Source of the DNA: an uncultured Bacillaceae bacterium
GTDB lineage: Bacteria; Bacillota; Bacilli; Bacillales; Amphibacillaceae
NCBI GenBank assembly: GCA_945639745.1
Contig: CALZEK010000002.1
Coordinates: 1-24,915, forward strand
Direction: 5' to 3'
DNA: 24,915 nt
This document shows positions 8,420 through 16,755 of this stretch, piece by piece (positions within the stretch are counted from its first letter, which is position 1; each line of letters starts with the position of its first letter). The translations under genes were made by a program, and so were the position numbers. The notes beneath the pieces were generated by a model that was not told the origin of the DNA, did no database searches, and was given only the letters and a program-made list of their open reading frames with translations.

Positions 8420-10282
8420 TTGTTATTAAAACGACTTGGCTATAGTTTAGTCAGCTTTATCCTTATTTTCACAATGATTCCTACTGCTTCTTTAGCAAAA
8501 ACAGATGATAATGAAGATTATGTTAAGGATGAAGTTATCTATGCGAATTTATCTGCTAGTGGAAAAATAGACGAAATGTATGTTGTTAATTCATTTCAAA
8601 TTAATCAAGCTGGTCAATTTATTGACTATGGAAGCTATGACAATGTTCGTAATTTAACAGACTTAACGGACGTGACAATCAAAAATGACAATGAAGTACA
8701 TTTTCAAGCAGATGAAGCATTTTATTATCAAGGTAGGCTTGATAAACAACCTTTACCATGGGATATATCTATTACATATCTATTAGATGGGAAAAAAATG
8801 GACCCAGAAGATCTTTTAGGTGCCAATGGTGAATTAACGATTCAAATTGAAACGAGAAAAAATGAAGACATTGATCCAACTTTCTTTGAATATTACCTTT
8901 TACAAGTTAATTTAACGCTTGATCCGCTTCACTTTAAAAATATTATTGCGCCCAAAGGTACCGAAGCCAATGAAGGTAAGAATAAATTAATGACTTTTAG
9001 TGTCATGCCTGATAAAGAAGAAGTTATGATTGTTACAACTGATGTAAGGGATTTTAAAATGGAACCTATTGAAATGAGTGCAGTTCCTGCTAATATTGGC
9101 TTTGAAAGTCCTGATACAAAAGAATTATCTAGTGATATGCAAGCATTATCAAATGCAATTCGTGATATTAATGACGGAGTTGCTGAATTAGAAGATGGAG
9201 CTTCTGAATTAAGTAAGGGAGCCTCTGAATTAAGTAATGGTTCAGACCAATTTTTAAATGGAATAAATGAATTAAATAACTCGTCTGATCAGCTCATCAA
9301 GGGCTCTGATGAAATCCTAAATGTTTTTAAACAGATAAATCAGATGCTTGGCAATATACCCGAGATTCCTAGTGGAATTGAGAATGATTTAAATCAAATA
9401 CCAGAAACTTTAAAGTCTCTTTCTAGTGAATTAAGAAATGTTGCAAGATTTGTTGGTCAATTACAAACAGAAGTTAATTCTTTACCTGATATTACTTTAA
9501 ACGAAAATGAAATTGAACAACTTATTCAACTGTTAAAGGAAATTAATTCAAGCGTTCAAGAAAGTGATCTCCAGACTAGTGAAGAGACCGAGGAAATAGA
9601 TGAGGACGTAGAAAAAGAGATAGAAAAACAAGCACAAGAAAACAAAAAAATAATTGATGAACAAATCAAACAAAGTATTGAACGCTTAGAATTAATGGAT
9701 CAATCCGTTAATTTAATAGATGGGATTAAAACACAAGTACCTAAGGATACAAGTGGTTCGTTAATTGAGATGGCAGATGAAATAGATCTATTTACACAAG
9801 GTATTGATGGCGCGATGGGTAGCTTATCCATGTTAGATGATTTAAATGAATTAACGAGTGGCTTATCACAACTTGCTACCGAGTATAATAAATTTCATAA
9901 TGGTTTAGTTGCATATACAGATGGTGTTAATCAATTAGCAACATCTTATAATGAGCTCAACCAAGGAACAAATCAATTAGCTAAAGGGACGTCTAAATTA
10001 AAAGATGGTATCAGTCAATTACAGGATGGGACACAAGAACTAAGAGATGAGACAAAAGACCTCTCTGGTCAACTTGAATCTGAAATTGATAAATTTATGG
10101 AGGACTTTGATTTCTCAGATTTTGAAGCTCTTTCTTTTGTTTCTGATTTAAATACAAATATTGGTGTTGTACAATTTGTTTTGCAAACTGAAGCAATTGA
10201 AAAAGATGAACCTGATGATGCACCCAAAAAAGAAGAGCCAAAGAAAAATTTTTGGGACCGCTTTTTAGATTTATTTAGATAA
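8420..10282 (+). CDS. Secreted heptad-repeat protein (YhgE-like repeats), partner of the MMPL exporter
   Basis: Translation most likely begins at TTG 8420, with AGGA (8407-8410) 9 bases upstream; the frame is open further upstream, but that part lies inside the MMPL gene. The 620-residue product has a signal peptide with cleavage after SLA-26. A beta-rich region (about 30-230) is followed by heptad repeats of the ELxxGxx type (about 247-297, for example ELEDGASELSKGASELSNG), a charged Glu/Lys coiled coil (about 383-430), a second heptad array (about 474-548) and an acidic-then-basic tail ending NFWDRFLDLFR. The heptads resemble the extracellular part of YhgE/Pip proteins, but there is no C-terminal membrane anchor or LPXTG. 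It is probably exported and may act as an extracellular adaptor for the MMPL pump; this is inference from coupling. Confidence 0.85.
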   Translation: MLLKRLGYSLVSFILIFTMIPTASLAKTDDNEDYVKDEVIYANLSASGKIDEMYVVNSFQINQAGQFIDYGSYDNVRNLTDLTDVTIKNDNEVHFQADEAFYYQGRLDKQPLPWDISITYLLDGKKMDPEDLLGANGELTIQIETRKNEDIDPTFFEYYLLQVNLTLDPLHFKNIIAPKGTEANEGKNKLMTFSVMPDKEEVMIVTTDVRDFKMEPIEMSAVPANIGFESPDTKELSSDMQALSNAIRDINDGVAELEDGASELSKGASELSNGSDQFLNGINELNNSSDQLIKGSDEILNVFKQINQMLGNIPEIPSGIENDLNQIPETLKSLSSELRNVARFVGQLQTEVNSLPDITLNENEIEQLIQLLKEINSSVQESDLQTSEETEEIDEDVEKEIEKQAQENKKIIDEQIKQSIERLELMDQSVNLIDGIKTQVPKDTSGSLIEMADEIDLFTQGIDGAMGSLSMLDDLNELTSGLSQLATEYNKFHNGLVAYTDGVNQLATSYNELNQGTNQLAKGTSKLKDGISQLQDGTQELRDETKDLSGQLESEIDKFMEDFDFSDFEALSFVSDLNTNIGVVQFVLQTEAIEKDEPDDAPKKEEPKKNFWDRFLDLFR

Positions 10283-10289
10283 AACCAAC

Positions 10290-10339
10290 AAAAAATCGAA
10301 GGGCTTTTAGAATGTATCTAAAAAACCCTTCGATTTTTT
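10290..10339. terminator. Bidirectional terminator between the MMPL operon and the DHA2 transporter
   Basis: The outer stem pairs 10290-10303 with 10326-10339 (AAAAAATCGAAGGG), and an inner stem pairs 10305-10311 with 10317-10323. Terminal A- and T-runs allow use from both sides; it overlaps the stop codon of the minus-strand gene. Confidence 0.88.
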
Positions 10340-11735
10340 ATGCTTGCGGTTTACTTTTAATATAAAATGACAGAATTAAACCGATAAAGGCTATAGCTGT
10401 CGCTGCGTAAAACGACATATTTACACCATGAATTAATCCATTTAATCCTGCTTTTGGAATAGCAGTCGTTGACATGATTGTAACTAGTACGGCTGTTCCT
10501 ATTGCGCCTGACATTTGTCTAAATGTATTACTCATTGCCGTTCCATGTGGGATTAAATGCTCAGGTAATTGATTAAGTCCTGCGGTTGTCACAGGCATCA
10601 TCACCATAGAGATAGATAGCATACGAATCGCATTCATCACTGCCATATAGGTTAGTGAGGTATCTGTTGACAGATTAGTAAATAAATAAGTCGTAATCAC
10701 TAAAATTGAAAAACCTGGAATTGCTAACCATCTCGCTCCAAACTTATCAAATAGCCTTCCTGTAACAGGGTTCATCAATCCCATTATTATTGCACCAGGA
10801 AGTAAAACTAAACCAGAATCAAGAGCAGATACTTCAAGCATATTTTGCATAAATAATGGCAAGATAACTGCTGTTCCAATCATTGACATAAACACAATCA
10901 TACCTAAACCTGTTGTTAAGCTAAATATTTTATATTGAAACACTCTAAACTCTAACATCGGTGTCTCTAATTTCAGCTGTCGTGTTATAAAAATAAGGAG
11001 TGATATTGCACCTAAAATGATTGTGCCATAGACTTGAACACTTCCCCAACCTACATTTCCAGCGATACTAAATCCATATAAAAGTCCACCGAAACCTAGT
11101 GTTGATAATATAATCGAAGTCACATCTACTTTAATATCTTTTTGTTCAGTAACATTCTTTAAGAAGATTGAAGCACCGATAATTGTAAATAATGCAATCG
11201 GTAAGACAACAAAAAAGACGCTTCTCCAATGGAATTGATCAACTAACCAACCTGATAAAGTCGGTCCAATTGCTGGAGCAAAAGCGATTACAAGTCCAAA
11301 CATCCCCATTGCTTGACCTCTTTTTTCAAGCGGGAAGACTAAAAATAAAATCGTTTGCAGCAGAGGCATCATAATACCAGCACCCGACGCTTGGAAAATT
11401 CGTCCAATCATTAAGAGCGAAAATGTTGGTGCGAAAGCTGCAATTGCTGTTCCAAATGCAAATAAACTCATCGCAGTTAAAAATAAACTACGTGTTGAAA
11501 AGCGTTGAATTAAAAATGCCGTTACAGGAATCATAATTCCATTAACTAACATAAAAATTGATTGTAACCACTGAACTGTACTTTCAGTTAAATTTAAATC
11601 GACCATAATTACTGGTAGAGCCGTTCCTAAAAGCGTTTGATTTAATATCGTAATAAATGCTCCTGAGAGCAATATTGTCATCAAGGGTATCATTTTAATG
11701 GAGGGCTTTTTTTCTAACGTTCTCTTATCTTCCAT
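10338..11735 (-). CDS. MFS drug exporter, DHA2 (EmrB/QacA) family
   Basis: The 465-residue protein is hydrophobic throughout, with about 14 predicted membrane helices, as in drug:H+ antiporter family 2. The first helix reads TILLSGAFITILNQTLLGTA and is followed by LPVIMVDLNLTES-VQWLQS, a DHA2 signature. Motif C appears as AFAPAIGPTLSGWLVDQF (about residues 150-167), followed by HWRSVFFVVLPIALF. The family exports lipophilic cations, dyes and antibiotics by proton antiport; the specific substrate is unknown. The ribosome binding site is weak (GAGAAAG). An inverted repeat just upstream of an extended -10 suggests repression by an unlinked regulator, since no regulator gene is adjacent. Confidence 0.92.
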   Translation of the reverse strand: MEDKRTLEKKPSIKMIPLMTILLSGAFITILNQTLLGTALPVIMVDLNLTESTVQWLQSIFMLVNGIMIPVTAFLIQRFSTRSLFLTAMSLFAFGTAIAAFAPTFSLLMIGRIFQASGAGIMMPLLQTILFLVFPLEKRGQAMGMFGLVIAFAPAIGPTLSGWLVDQFHWRSVFFVVLPIALFTIIGASIFLKNVTEQKDIKVDVTSIILSTLGFGGLLYGFSIAGNVGWGSVQVYGTIILGAISLLIFITRQLKLETPMLEFRVFQYKIFSLTTGLGMIVFMSMIGTAVILPLFMQNMLEVSALDSGLVLLPGAIIMGLMNPVTGRLFDKFGARWLAIPGFSILVITTYLFTNLSTDTSLTYMAVMNAIRMLSISMVMMPVTTAGLNQLPEHLIPHGTAMSNTFRQMSGAIGTAVLVTIMSTTAIPKAGLNGLIHGVNMSFYAATAIAFIGLILSFYIKSKPQA

Positions 11736-11792
11736 AAATAACCAACTTTCTCAATCTTATTCACATTTTAATATTTAAGATATTGATAGACC

Positions 11793-11801
11793 ATTTTAGC
11801 A
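11793..11801 (-). promoter_or_regulatory. Extended -10 promoter of the DHA2 transporter
   Basis: On the minus strand TGCTAAAAT is an extended -10 (TAAAAT at 11793-11798). The -35 region is poor (TTTGGA at 17 bases) and is covered by the inverted repeat at 11807-11839. Confidence 0.5.
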
Positions 11802-11806
11802 CATAA

Positions 11807-11839
11807 AATTAACATTCCAAAGAAATTGAAATGTTAATT
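11807..11839. repeat. Inverted repeat, candidate operator of the DHA2 transporter
   Basis: Perfect 10-base arms AATTAACATT (11807-11816) and AATGTTAATT (11830-11839) are separated by 13 bases. The repeat covers the -35 region of the DHA2 promoter, where a TetR- or MarR-type repressor would bind. It is not followed by a T-run in the transcribed direction. Confidence 0.5.
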
Positions 11840-11865
11840 ACATAAAGTTAGTTTTATTATACACA

Positions 11866-11892
11866 TAAAAAACGCCTCATTTAAATGAGGCG
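11866..11892 (-). terminator. Terminator of the persulfide dioxygenase gene
   Basis: The perfect palindrome CGCCTCATTTAAATGAGGCG (11873-11892) is followed on the minus strand by TTTTTT, 7 bases after the stop codon. Confidence 0.88.
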
Positions 11893-11899
11893 CTATTTA

Positions 11900-13285
11900 T
11901 TACATTTGTTTAATTGTTTCTCCATATGAGCTTCTCATATGATTAACATCTTCACAACCACGTGCTTTAAGTATGCTCGCAGCAACTGCTGAACGTGCAC
12001 CCGTTACACAATGAACCATGATGCGTTTATTTTCTGGCAATGGTAATTGACGTAATTTACCTAAGAAGAGATGTTCTGCTTGATCGAAATGACCTGCATC
12101 CCATTCTGTTTTATTTCTAACATCAACAACCACCACATCATCATCATCAATTTCATTAATAAATTCATTCATTGATATTGTTTGATAGGTATCTGTTTCA
12201 ACTTCAGAAATAACATTTTCATCAATAAATGCACCAATTGCATCAAATCCAATTGATTCAAGTGCTTGTTGAACTTCTTTACGTTCACCATCTTTTGTTA
12301 ATAATAATAGCTGTTCATCATACTTCGCTAACCAACCGACCCAATTTGTGAATTTCGAATCAAATGGTATATTAATTGAACCTTTAATTAACGTAGACTG
12401 AGCTTCCTCAGCAAGTCGAGTATCAAGAATCAACGTATTTTCTTTTCCTAACCACTCATTTAATTCATTCTTATTTAAAATAACTGGTATTTCTTTTTCC
12501 TCTAATATTGCTGGACCTACTTTATTTACTTCTTTCATTTTTGCAAAATAAGTTGGAGCTTCTGGTTGATCTTTAAGCAGTTCTTTTACAAATGCTTCTT
12601 CTTCATCAATATTTAATGCCCAGTTCACTTGTTTTTCGTATCCAACGGTTGTAGTTGGAACTGAACCTAGTGACTTTCCACAAGCTGAGCCTGCGCCATG
12701 TCCTGGCCAAACAATCAAGTGATCTGGTAAAGCTTTAAATCGCTTAAGTGAGTTAAACATGTCTCTTGCACCAGCATCTGCTGTATCCATTATTCCTGCT
12801 GCTTCTTCAAGTAAATCGGGACGTCCTACATCACCAACAAAGACAAAATCTCCTGTGAAAATCCCCATTGGTTCTGTTGCACCGCCACCAAAGTCCGTTA
12901 AAATGAACGATAAGCTTTCTGGAGTGTGTCCTGGTGTGTACATCACTTCTAGTTCAACTTTTCCAATATTTATTTTTGAACCTTCTTTAAGCAGTTGTGA
13001 TTTTATGCCATCTGTAAATTCATATTTCCAGTCTTTATCACCTTCATCTGATAAATAAAGTTTTGCTCCGTGTTTAATTGCTAACTCACGAGCGCCTGAA
13101 ACATAATCAGCATGAATATGTGTATCTGCTGCTGCTGTTATTTCTAATCCTTCTTTTGCTGCATCTTCAATTATATGATTGAAATGGCGAGGTGGATCAA
13201 TGATAATTGCCTCTCCAGTTTGTTGACATCCTACTAAATATGCATTTTGTGCTAATTTTTCATCTGTAAAGGTTTTTAAATACAT
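11900..13285 (-). CDS. cstB: Persulfide dioxygenase-rhodanese fusion (CstB-like)
   Basis: The 461-residue protein has three parts. An N-terminal metallo-beta-lactamase-fold persulfide dioxygenase (1-225) shows THIHADYVSG (His56, His58, Asp60), TPGH (His120), TGDFVFVGDVGRPDL (Asp146) and WPGHGAGSACGKSLG (His196, Cys202). A middle rhodanese-like domain (about 265-355) lacks a catalytic cysteine (LLLLTKDGERKEV in its place). A C-terminal active rhodanese (about 370-461) carries VHCVTGARSA with Cys426. This is the layout of staphylococcal CstB, which oxidises low-molecular-weight persulfides to thiosulfate. AGGAGGG precedes the ATG. It is monocistronic with its own operator and terminator. The gene symbol rests on architecture only. 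Confidence 0.88.
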   Translation of the reverse strand: MYLKTFTDEKLAQNAYLVGCQQTGEAIIIDPPRHFNHIIEDAAKEGLEITAAADTHIHADYVSGARELAIKHGAKLYLSDEGDKDWKYEFTDGIKSQLLKEGSKINIGKVELEVMYTPGHTPESLSFILTDFGGGATEPMGIFTGDFVFVGDVGRPDLLEEAAGIMDTADAGARDMFNSLKRFKALPDHLIVWPGHGAGSACGKSLGSVPTTTVGYEKQVNWALNIDEEEAFVKELLKDQPEAPTYFAKMKEVNKVGPAILEEKEIPVILNKNELNEWLGKENTLILDTRLAEEAQSTLIKGSINIPFDSKFTNWVGWLAKYDEQLLLLTKDGERKEVQQALESIGFDAIGAFIDENVISEVETDTYQTISMNEFINEIDDDDVVVVDVRNKTEWDAGHFDQAEHLFLGKLRQLPLPENKRIMVHCVTGARSAVAASILKARGCEDVNHMRSSYGETIKQM

Positions 13286-13319
13286 AATGAAATACCCTCC
13301 TACAATTTATATTACACTC

Positions 13320-13348
13320 AATATACTATATAGGGTATAAAAACACAA
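13320..13348 (-). promoter_or_regulatory. Promoter of the persulfide dioxygenase gene with CsoR/CstR-like operator in the spacer
   Basis: On the minus strand TTGTGT (13343-13348) and TATATT (13320-13325) are 17 bases apart. The spacer holds an 18-base near-palindrome, 13322-13339, reading TATACCCTATATAGTATA on the minus strand. Its TATAC/GTATA ends and central C-run resemble the operators of CsoR-family repressors such as persulfide-sensing CstR. The match to CstR sites is from memory, not from a search. Confidence 0.65.
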
Positions 13349-13530
13349 TTATATTGTTTATAAAATTTAATTATAGAATTCAAGATTAAATCTCATATTG
13401 ATTGCTTATTTTTTAGAAACACATAGAATGGTCCATTGTTAACCATTTGAAAAATACGTTTATCTTAGACTAAAGAAAGGAACTGGTTATAATTAACAAA
13501 ATTCTCAAACCTACTATTATTTCAATTTCG

Positions 13531-14649
13531 ATGGCAACGGTCATGGCTGGTGCTGCGATATCCCCTGCACTAGGACTAATTGCTCAAGCATTTCCTGATG
13601 CAAGTCCTACGATGATTAAACTTATTTTAACCGCCCCGTCGATCATCATTATTCCTTTTTCTTTTTTATCCAGTTATTTAACATCTAAAATTAGAAAACG
13701 AACCATTGTTTTAATTGGGGTACTGATTTATTTAGTTGGTGGTATTGGACCACAATTTGTTTCAACGATCGAAGCAATTATTGCTCTTAGATTGTTTCTA
13801 GGTGCTGGTGTTGGGCTTGTCATGCCACTTTCCATGTCATTAATTAATGATTATTTCAGTGGAAAAGAACGGACTAAGATGATGGGTTATAACTCAGCAT
13901 TTAGTAATTTTGGTGGAATTCTGACAATGTTACTTGCTGGTTGGTTGGCAACTTTTGGCTGGCGTACACCTTTTAATGTCTATTTTCTAGGATTAATTAT
14001 TTTTATTCTTGTCTTTTTCTTTTTACCTAAAGGCGAGATTCAAGAACCACTTGAACATAATAAAAAATCTAAAATACCTCTTGCCGTCTTTGGTTACGCC
14101 TTAGCTATGGGTGGTGTCATGTTAGCTTATTATTCAATCGCTACAAATATGGCTTTATTTTTAGAACAAAATAATTTAGGTGGCGCTACTATTGCTGGTA
14201 CGATTGTTGCTTTTACAACAGTTGGTGGGATGATTACAAGCTTACTTTTAGTTCAACTTGAAATTATTTTAAAAAAATATATCATCACTGTCATGTTATT
14301 AGGAATGGGAATTGCTTTTTCTATTTTAACTTTTACTAACAGTATACCTTTAGTGATTATCAGTGTAGCTTTGATTGGTTTTGGACAAGGTTCTTTATTT
14401 CCTGTTCTTGTTTTAAAAGTCTTAGATAAAGTTGTTCCACATCACTCTGACAGAGCAATCGCAATCACATCTAGCTTTACTTTTTTAGGTCAATTTATGT
14501 CACCGCTCGTATTAGATGGAATTAGTAACTTAGCTGGTTTCACAGCAATAAGATTCCAATACGGTTTTCTAGCTATTTCTATTTTAATCATTGTTTTAAT
14601 TAATTTTGTCATTGTATTTAGATCTAAATCAACAAAACCTAGTTATTAA
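13531..14649 (+). CDS. MFS transporter, 12-TM, copy 1 of a tandem pair (start codon doubtful)
   Basis: The protein from ATG 13531 has 372 residues and about 12 membrane helices, with the loop 2-3 segment SSYLTSKIRKRTIVLIG and LRLFLGAGVGLVMPLSMSLI after it. Substrate unknown. Upstream codons read IINKILKPTIISIS in frame, matching KINNMLKPTIIAIS of the adjacent paralogue, so the coding region evidently begins near 13486-13489. No ATG, GTG or TTG is present there. The ribosome binding site AAAGAAAGG (ending 13480) is placed 8 bases before ATA 13489. ATG 13531 has no such site and would cut off half of helix 1. The gene either uses a rare start (ATA/ATT) or has lost its start. Confidence 0.82.
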   Translation: MATVMAGAAISPALGLIAQAFPDASPTMIKLILTAPSIIIIPFSFLSSYLTSKIRKRTIVLIGVLIYLVGGIGPQFVSTIEAIIALRLFLGAGVGLVMPLSMSLINDYFSGKERTKMMGYNSAFSNFGGILTMLLAGWLATFGWRTPFNVYFLGLIIFILVFFFLPKGEIQEPLEHNKKSKIPLAVFGYALAMGGVMLAYYSIATNMALFLEQNNLGGATIAGTIVAFTTVGGMITSLLLVQLEIILKKYIITVMLLGMGIAFSILTFTNSIPLVIISVALIGFGQGSLFPVLVLKVLDKVVPHHSDRAIAITSSFTFLGQFMSPLVLDGISNLAGFTAIRFQYGFLAISILIIVLINFVIVFRSKSTKPSY

Positions 14650-14714
14650 AAGTGATTTAAAAATTAATGCGTAAGCAGTTTGATTGAATTCAGTCCAGGA
14701 TTTACATAATATGG

Positions 14715-14739
14715 TATATTGCTATCACTTAGCAATATA
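14715..14739. promoter_or_regulatory. Perfect inverted repeat over the extended -10 box of MFS copy 2
   Basis: Arms TATATTGCTA (14715-14724) and TAGCAATATA (14730-14739) flank 5 bases. The left arm includes TATATT of an extended -10 (TGGTATATT, 14712-14720), so a repressor bound here would block transcription. In RNA the repeat would also form a hairpin just before the start codon. Confidence 0.6.
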
Positions 14740-14743
14740 ACGA

Positions 14744-15916
14744 ATGGATGTGATGAAGATTAATAACATGTTAAAACCTACCATTATTGCTATTTCTATG
14801 GCTACAGTAATGGCTGGTGCTGCTATTTCACCTGCACTTGGTGTGATTTCTCAAGCATTTCCTGATGCAAGTCCTACATTGATTAAACTAATTTTAACTG
14901 TTCCTTCATTAATGATCATTCCATTTTCTTTTGTCGCAAGTTATTTAACAACTAAAATGACGAAACGATCTATTGTGTTAATTGGATTAATCATTTATAT
15001 GATTGGAGGAATTGGTCCACAAATCGCTTCAACAATTGAAGTGATTATTGCTTTTAGATTGCTTTTAGGGATTGGTGTCGGTTTATTAATGCCTTTAGCA
15101 GACTCTTTAATTAACGATTATTTCATTGGGAAAGAACGGACTAAAATGATGGGCTTAAACTCTGCTTTTAGTAACTTTGGTGGCATTTTAACAATGTTAT
15201 TTGCCGGTTGGTTGGCAACATTAAGTTGGCAAGCACCTTTTAATGTTTATCTCTTAGGGGTGGTTATTTTTATTCTTGTCTTTTTATACTTACCCAAAGG
15301 CGAGATTCAAAAACCACCTAATAATGAAAGAAAAGTTAAAATACCAGGCATCGTTTATCTCTATGGATTTGCTATGGGTGGAATTATGTTAGCTTATTAT
15401 TCTGTTTCAACAAATATGGCACTGTTTTTAGAAGAAAATAATTTGGGTGGTGCTGCTATTGCAGGTACAGTTGTTGCCTTTGCAACAGTTGGTGGAATGA
15501 TAACAAGCTTACTACTTGTTCAAATTGAAGTCACCTTAAAAAGGTATCTCATGCCTGTCATGTTATTTTCAATGGGCATTGCTTTTTTAACTTTAGCTTT
15601 TACTAATAGTTTAACCTTTGTCATAATTAGTGTTACTTTGATTGGATTTGGCCAAGGGAGCTTATTTCCATTCCTAACACTTAAAGTACTTGATGTTGTA
15701 AAACCTTATCAAGCAGATAAAGCAATTGCAATCGTTTCTAGTCTTATTTTTGTTGGTCAATTTACCTCACCTGTCATATTAGACAGTATTGGTTTGCTCG
15801 CTGGTTTTCCAACAATTAGATTTCAGTATGGACTCCTTGCCATGACTATATTAGCATTTGTCATTTTTAGTTTCATTTTAACTTGGCGCAATAAAACAAA
15901 TAAGACTTCTGTGTAA
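14744..15916 (+). CDS. MFS transporter, 12-TM, copy 2 of a tandem pair
   Basis: The protein has 390 residues from ATG 14744, or 387 from ATG 14753, the start that aligns best with copy 1; neither has a strong ribosome binding site (GGATGTG precedes the second). It has about 12 membrane helices and is highly similar to its upstream neighbour along the whole length: identical stretches include MATVMAGAAISPALG, QAFPDASPT, NSAFSNFGGILTML and LIGFGQGSLFP. Both copies have long, nearly uncharged helices and a Gly/Ala-rich first helix. The two genes arose by tandem duplication and have diverged, most in the central loop and the C-terminus. Substrate unknown. Confidence 0.9.
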   Translation: MDVMKINNMLKPTIIAISMATVMAGAAISPALGVISQAFPDASPTLIKLILTVPSLMIIPFSFVASYLTTKMTKRSIVLIGLIIYMIGGIGPQIASTIEVIIAFRLLLGIGVGLLMPLADSLINDYFIGKERTKMMGLNSAFSNFGGILTMLFAGWLATLSWQAPFNVYLLGVVIFILVFLYLPKGEIQKPPNNERKVKIPGIVYLYGFAMGGIMLAYYSVSTNMALFLEENNLGGAAIAGTVVAFATVGGMITSLLLVQIEVTLKRYLMPVMLFSMGIAFLTLAFTNSLTFVIISVTLIGFGQGSLFPFLTLKVLDVVKPYQADKAIAIVSSLIFVGQFTSPVILDSIGLLAGFPTIRFQYGLLAMTILAFVIFSFILTWRNKTNKTSV

Positions 15917-15989
15917 TCTTAATATCTAGACTTAAAGATTAGAGTTCGTTAGTATGAACTTAACACTCATTTTGAAAGGACGGATATGA

Positions 15990-16649
15990 ATGAAAGTACT
16001 TATTATTGGTGCTAATGGTCAGGTTGGAAAGCATTTGGTCGAAAAAATTCAAAAAACTGATTCTATTCAAGCTAAAGCAATGATTCGTAAAACTGAACAA
16101 GCTGCTTTTTTTGAAGATTTAGGAGCAGAAACTGTTTTAGTTGATTTAGAAGGTGAAATTGAAGAAATTGAGGCGGCTATAAAAGATGTTGATGCTGTTG
16201 TGTTCACAGCAGGTTCTGGCCCACATACAGGTCCAGATAAAACAATGTTAATTGATTTAGATGCTGCTGTTAAATCAATTGAAGCCAGTAAAAATGCTGG
16301 TGTTGAACGCTATATCATGGTGAGCTCTTTTGATACAACACGTGAAGAAATTCAAAATGCTATTACAGATGCGCCTAGCTTTGCACCTTATGTTGTTGCT
16401 AAGCACTATGCAGATGATTGGTTACGTAAGACTGATTTAAAGCACACTATTATTCATCCTGGTCTTTTAACAAACGACCAAGCCACTGGCAAAGTTGAAG
16501 CTGCTGAAACAGTCGGTCGTAATGAAATTCCACGTGAAGATGTTGCAGAAGTTATTTTAGCTTGTTTAGAAAATGACGCAACAATCAATAAAGAATTTCA
16601 AGTTGTTTCAGGTGAGCAACCTGTTAAGCAAGCGATTGAATCTTTATAA
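15990..16649 (+). CDS. NAD(P)-binding atypical SDR reductase (YhfK/YwnB-like)
   Basis: The 219-residue protein starts with the dinucleotide-binding motif MKVLIIGANGQVGKHLV (GxxGxxG, residues 7-13), with VVFTAGSGPHTGPDKT near 71-86 and YIMVSSFDTTREE near 105. This places it in the atypical SDR (SDR_a5) group with YhfK and YwnB, which lack the usual YxxxK pair. It probably reduces or senses an unknown substrate with NAD(P)H. The ribosome binding site AAAGGACGG lies ahead of ATG 15990; an overlapping ATG at 15986 is out of frame. It is followed by its own terminator and may be transcribed with the MFS genes. Confidence 0.85.
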   Translation: MKVLIIGANGQVGKHLVEKIQKTDSIQAKAMIRKTEQAAFFEDLGAETVLVDLEGEIEEIEAAIKDVDAVVFTAGSGPHTGPDKTMLIDLDAAVKSIEASKNAGVERYIMVSSFDTTREEIQNAITDAPSFAPYVVAKHYADDWLRKTDLKHTIIHPGLLTNDQATGKVEAAETVGRNEIPREDVAEVILACLENDATINKEFQVVSGEQPVKQAIESL

Positions 16650-16653
16650 ACTT

Positions 16654-16685
16654 AAAAAGCTACTCAAAAAATGAGTAGCTTTTTT
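16654..16685 (+). terminator. Terminator of the NAD(P)-binding reductase gene
   Basis: AAAAAGCTACTCA pairs with TGAGTAGCTTTTT around a five-A loop and runs into a T-tract. Confidence 0.88.
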
Positions 16686-16686
16686 A

Positions 16687-16724
16687 TTGGGAAATAAGTA
16701 TAAAAGATGATAATTAGATATCAT
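16687..16724 (+). promoter_or_regulatory. Promoter of the frnE-like gene with short inverted repeat
   Basis: TTGGGA (16687-16692) and GATAAT (16709-16714) are 16 bases apart. An inverted repeat ATGATA-attaga-TATCAT (16707-16724) overlaps the -10 box and may be an operator; its arms are short. Confidence 0.4.
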
Positions 16725-16755
16725 TAAAACAATACGTCTTAAAGGAGACACTTAA

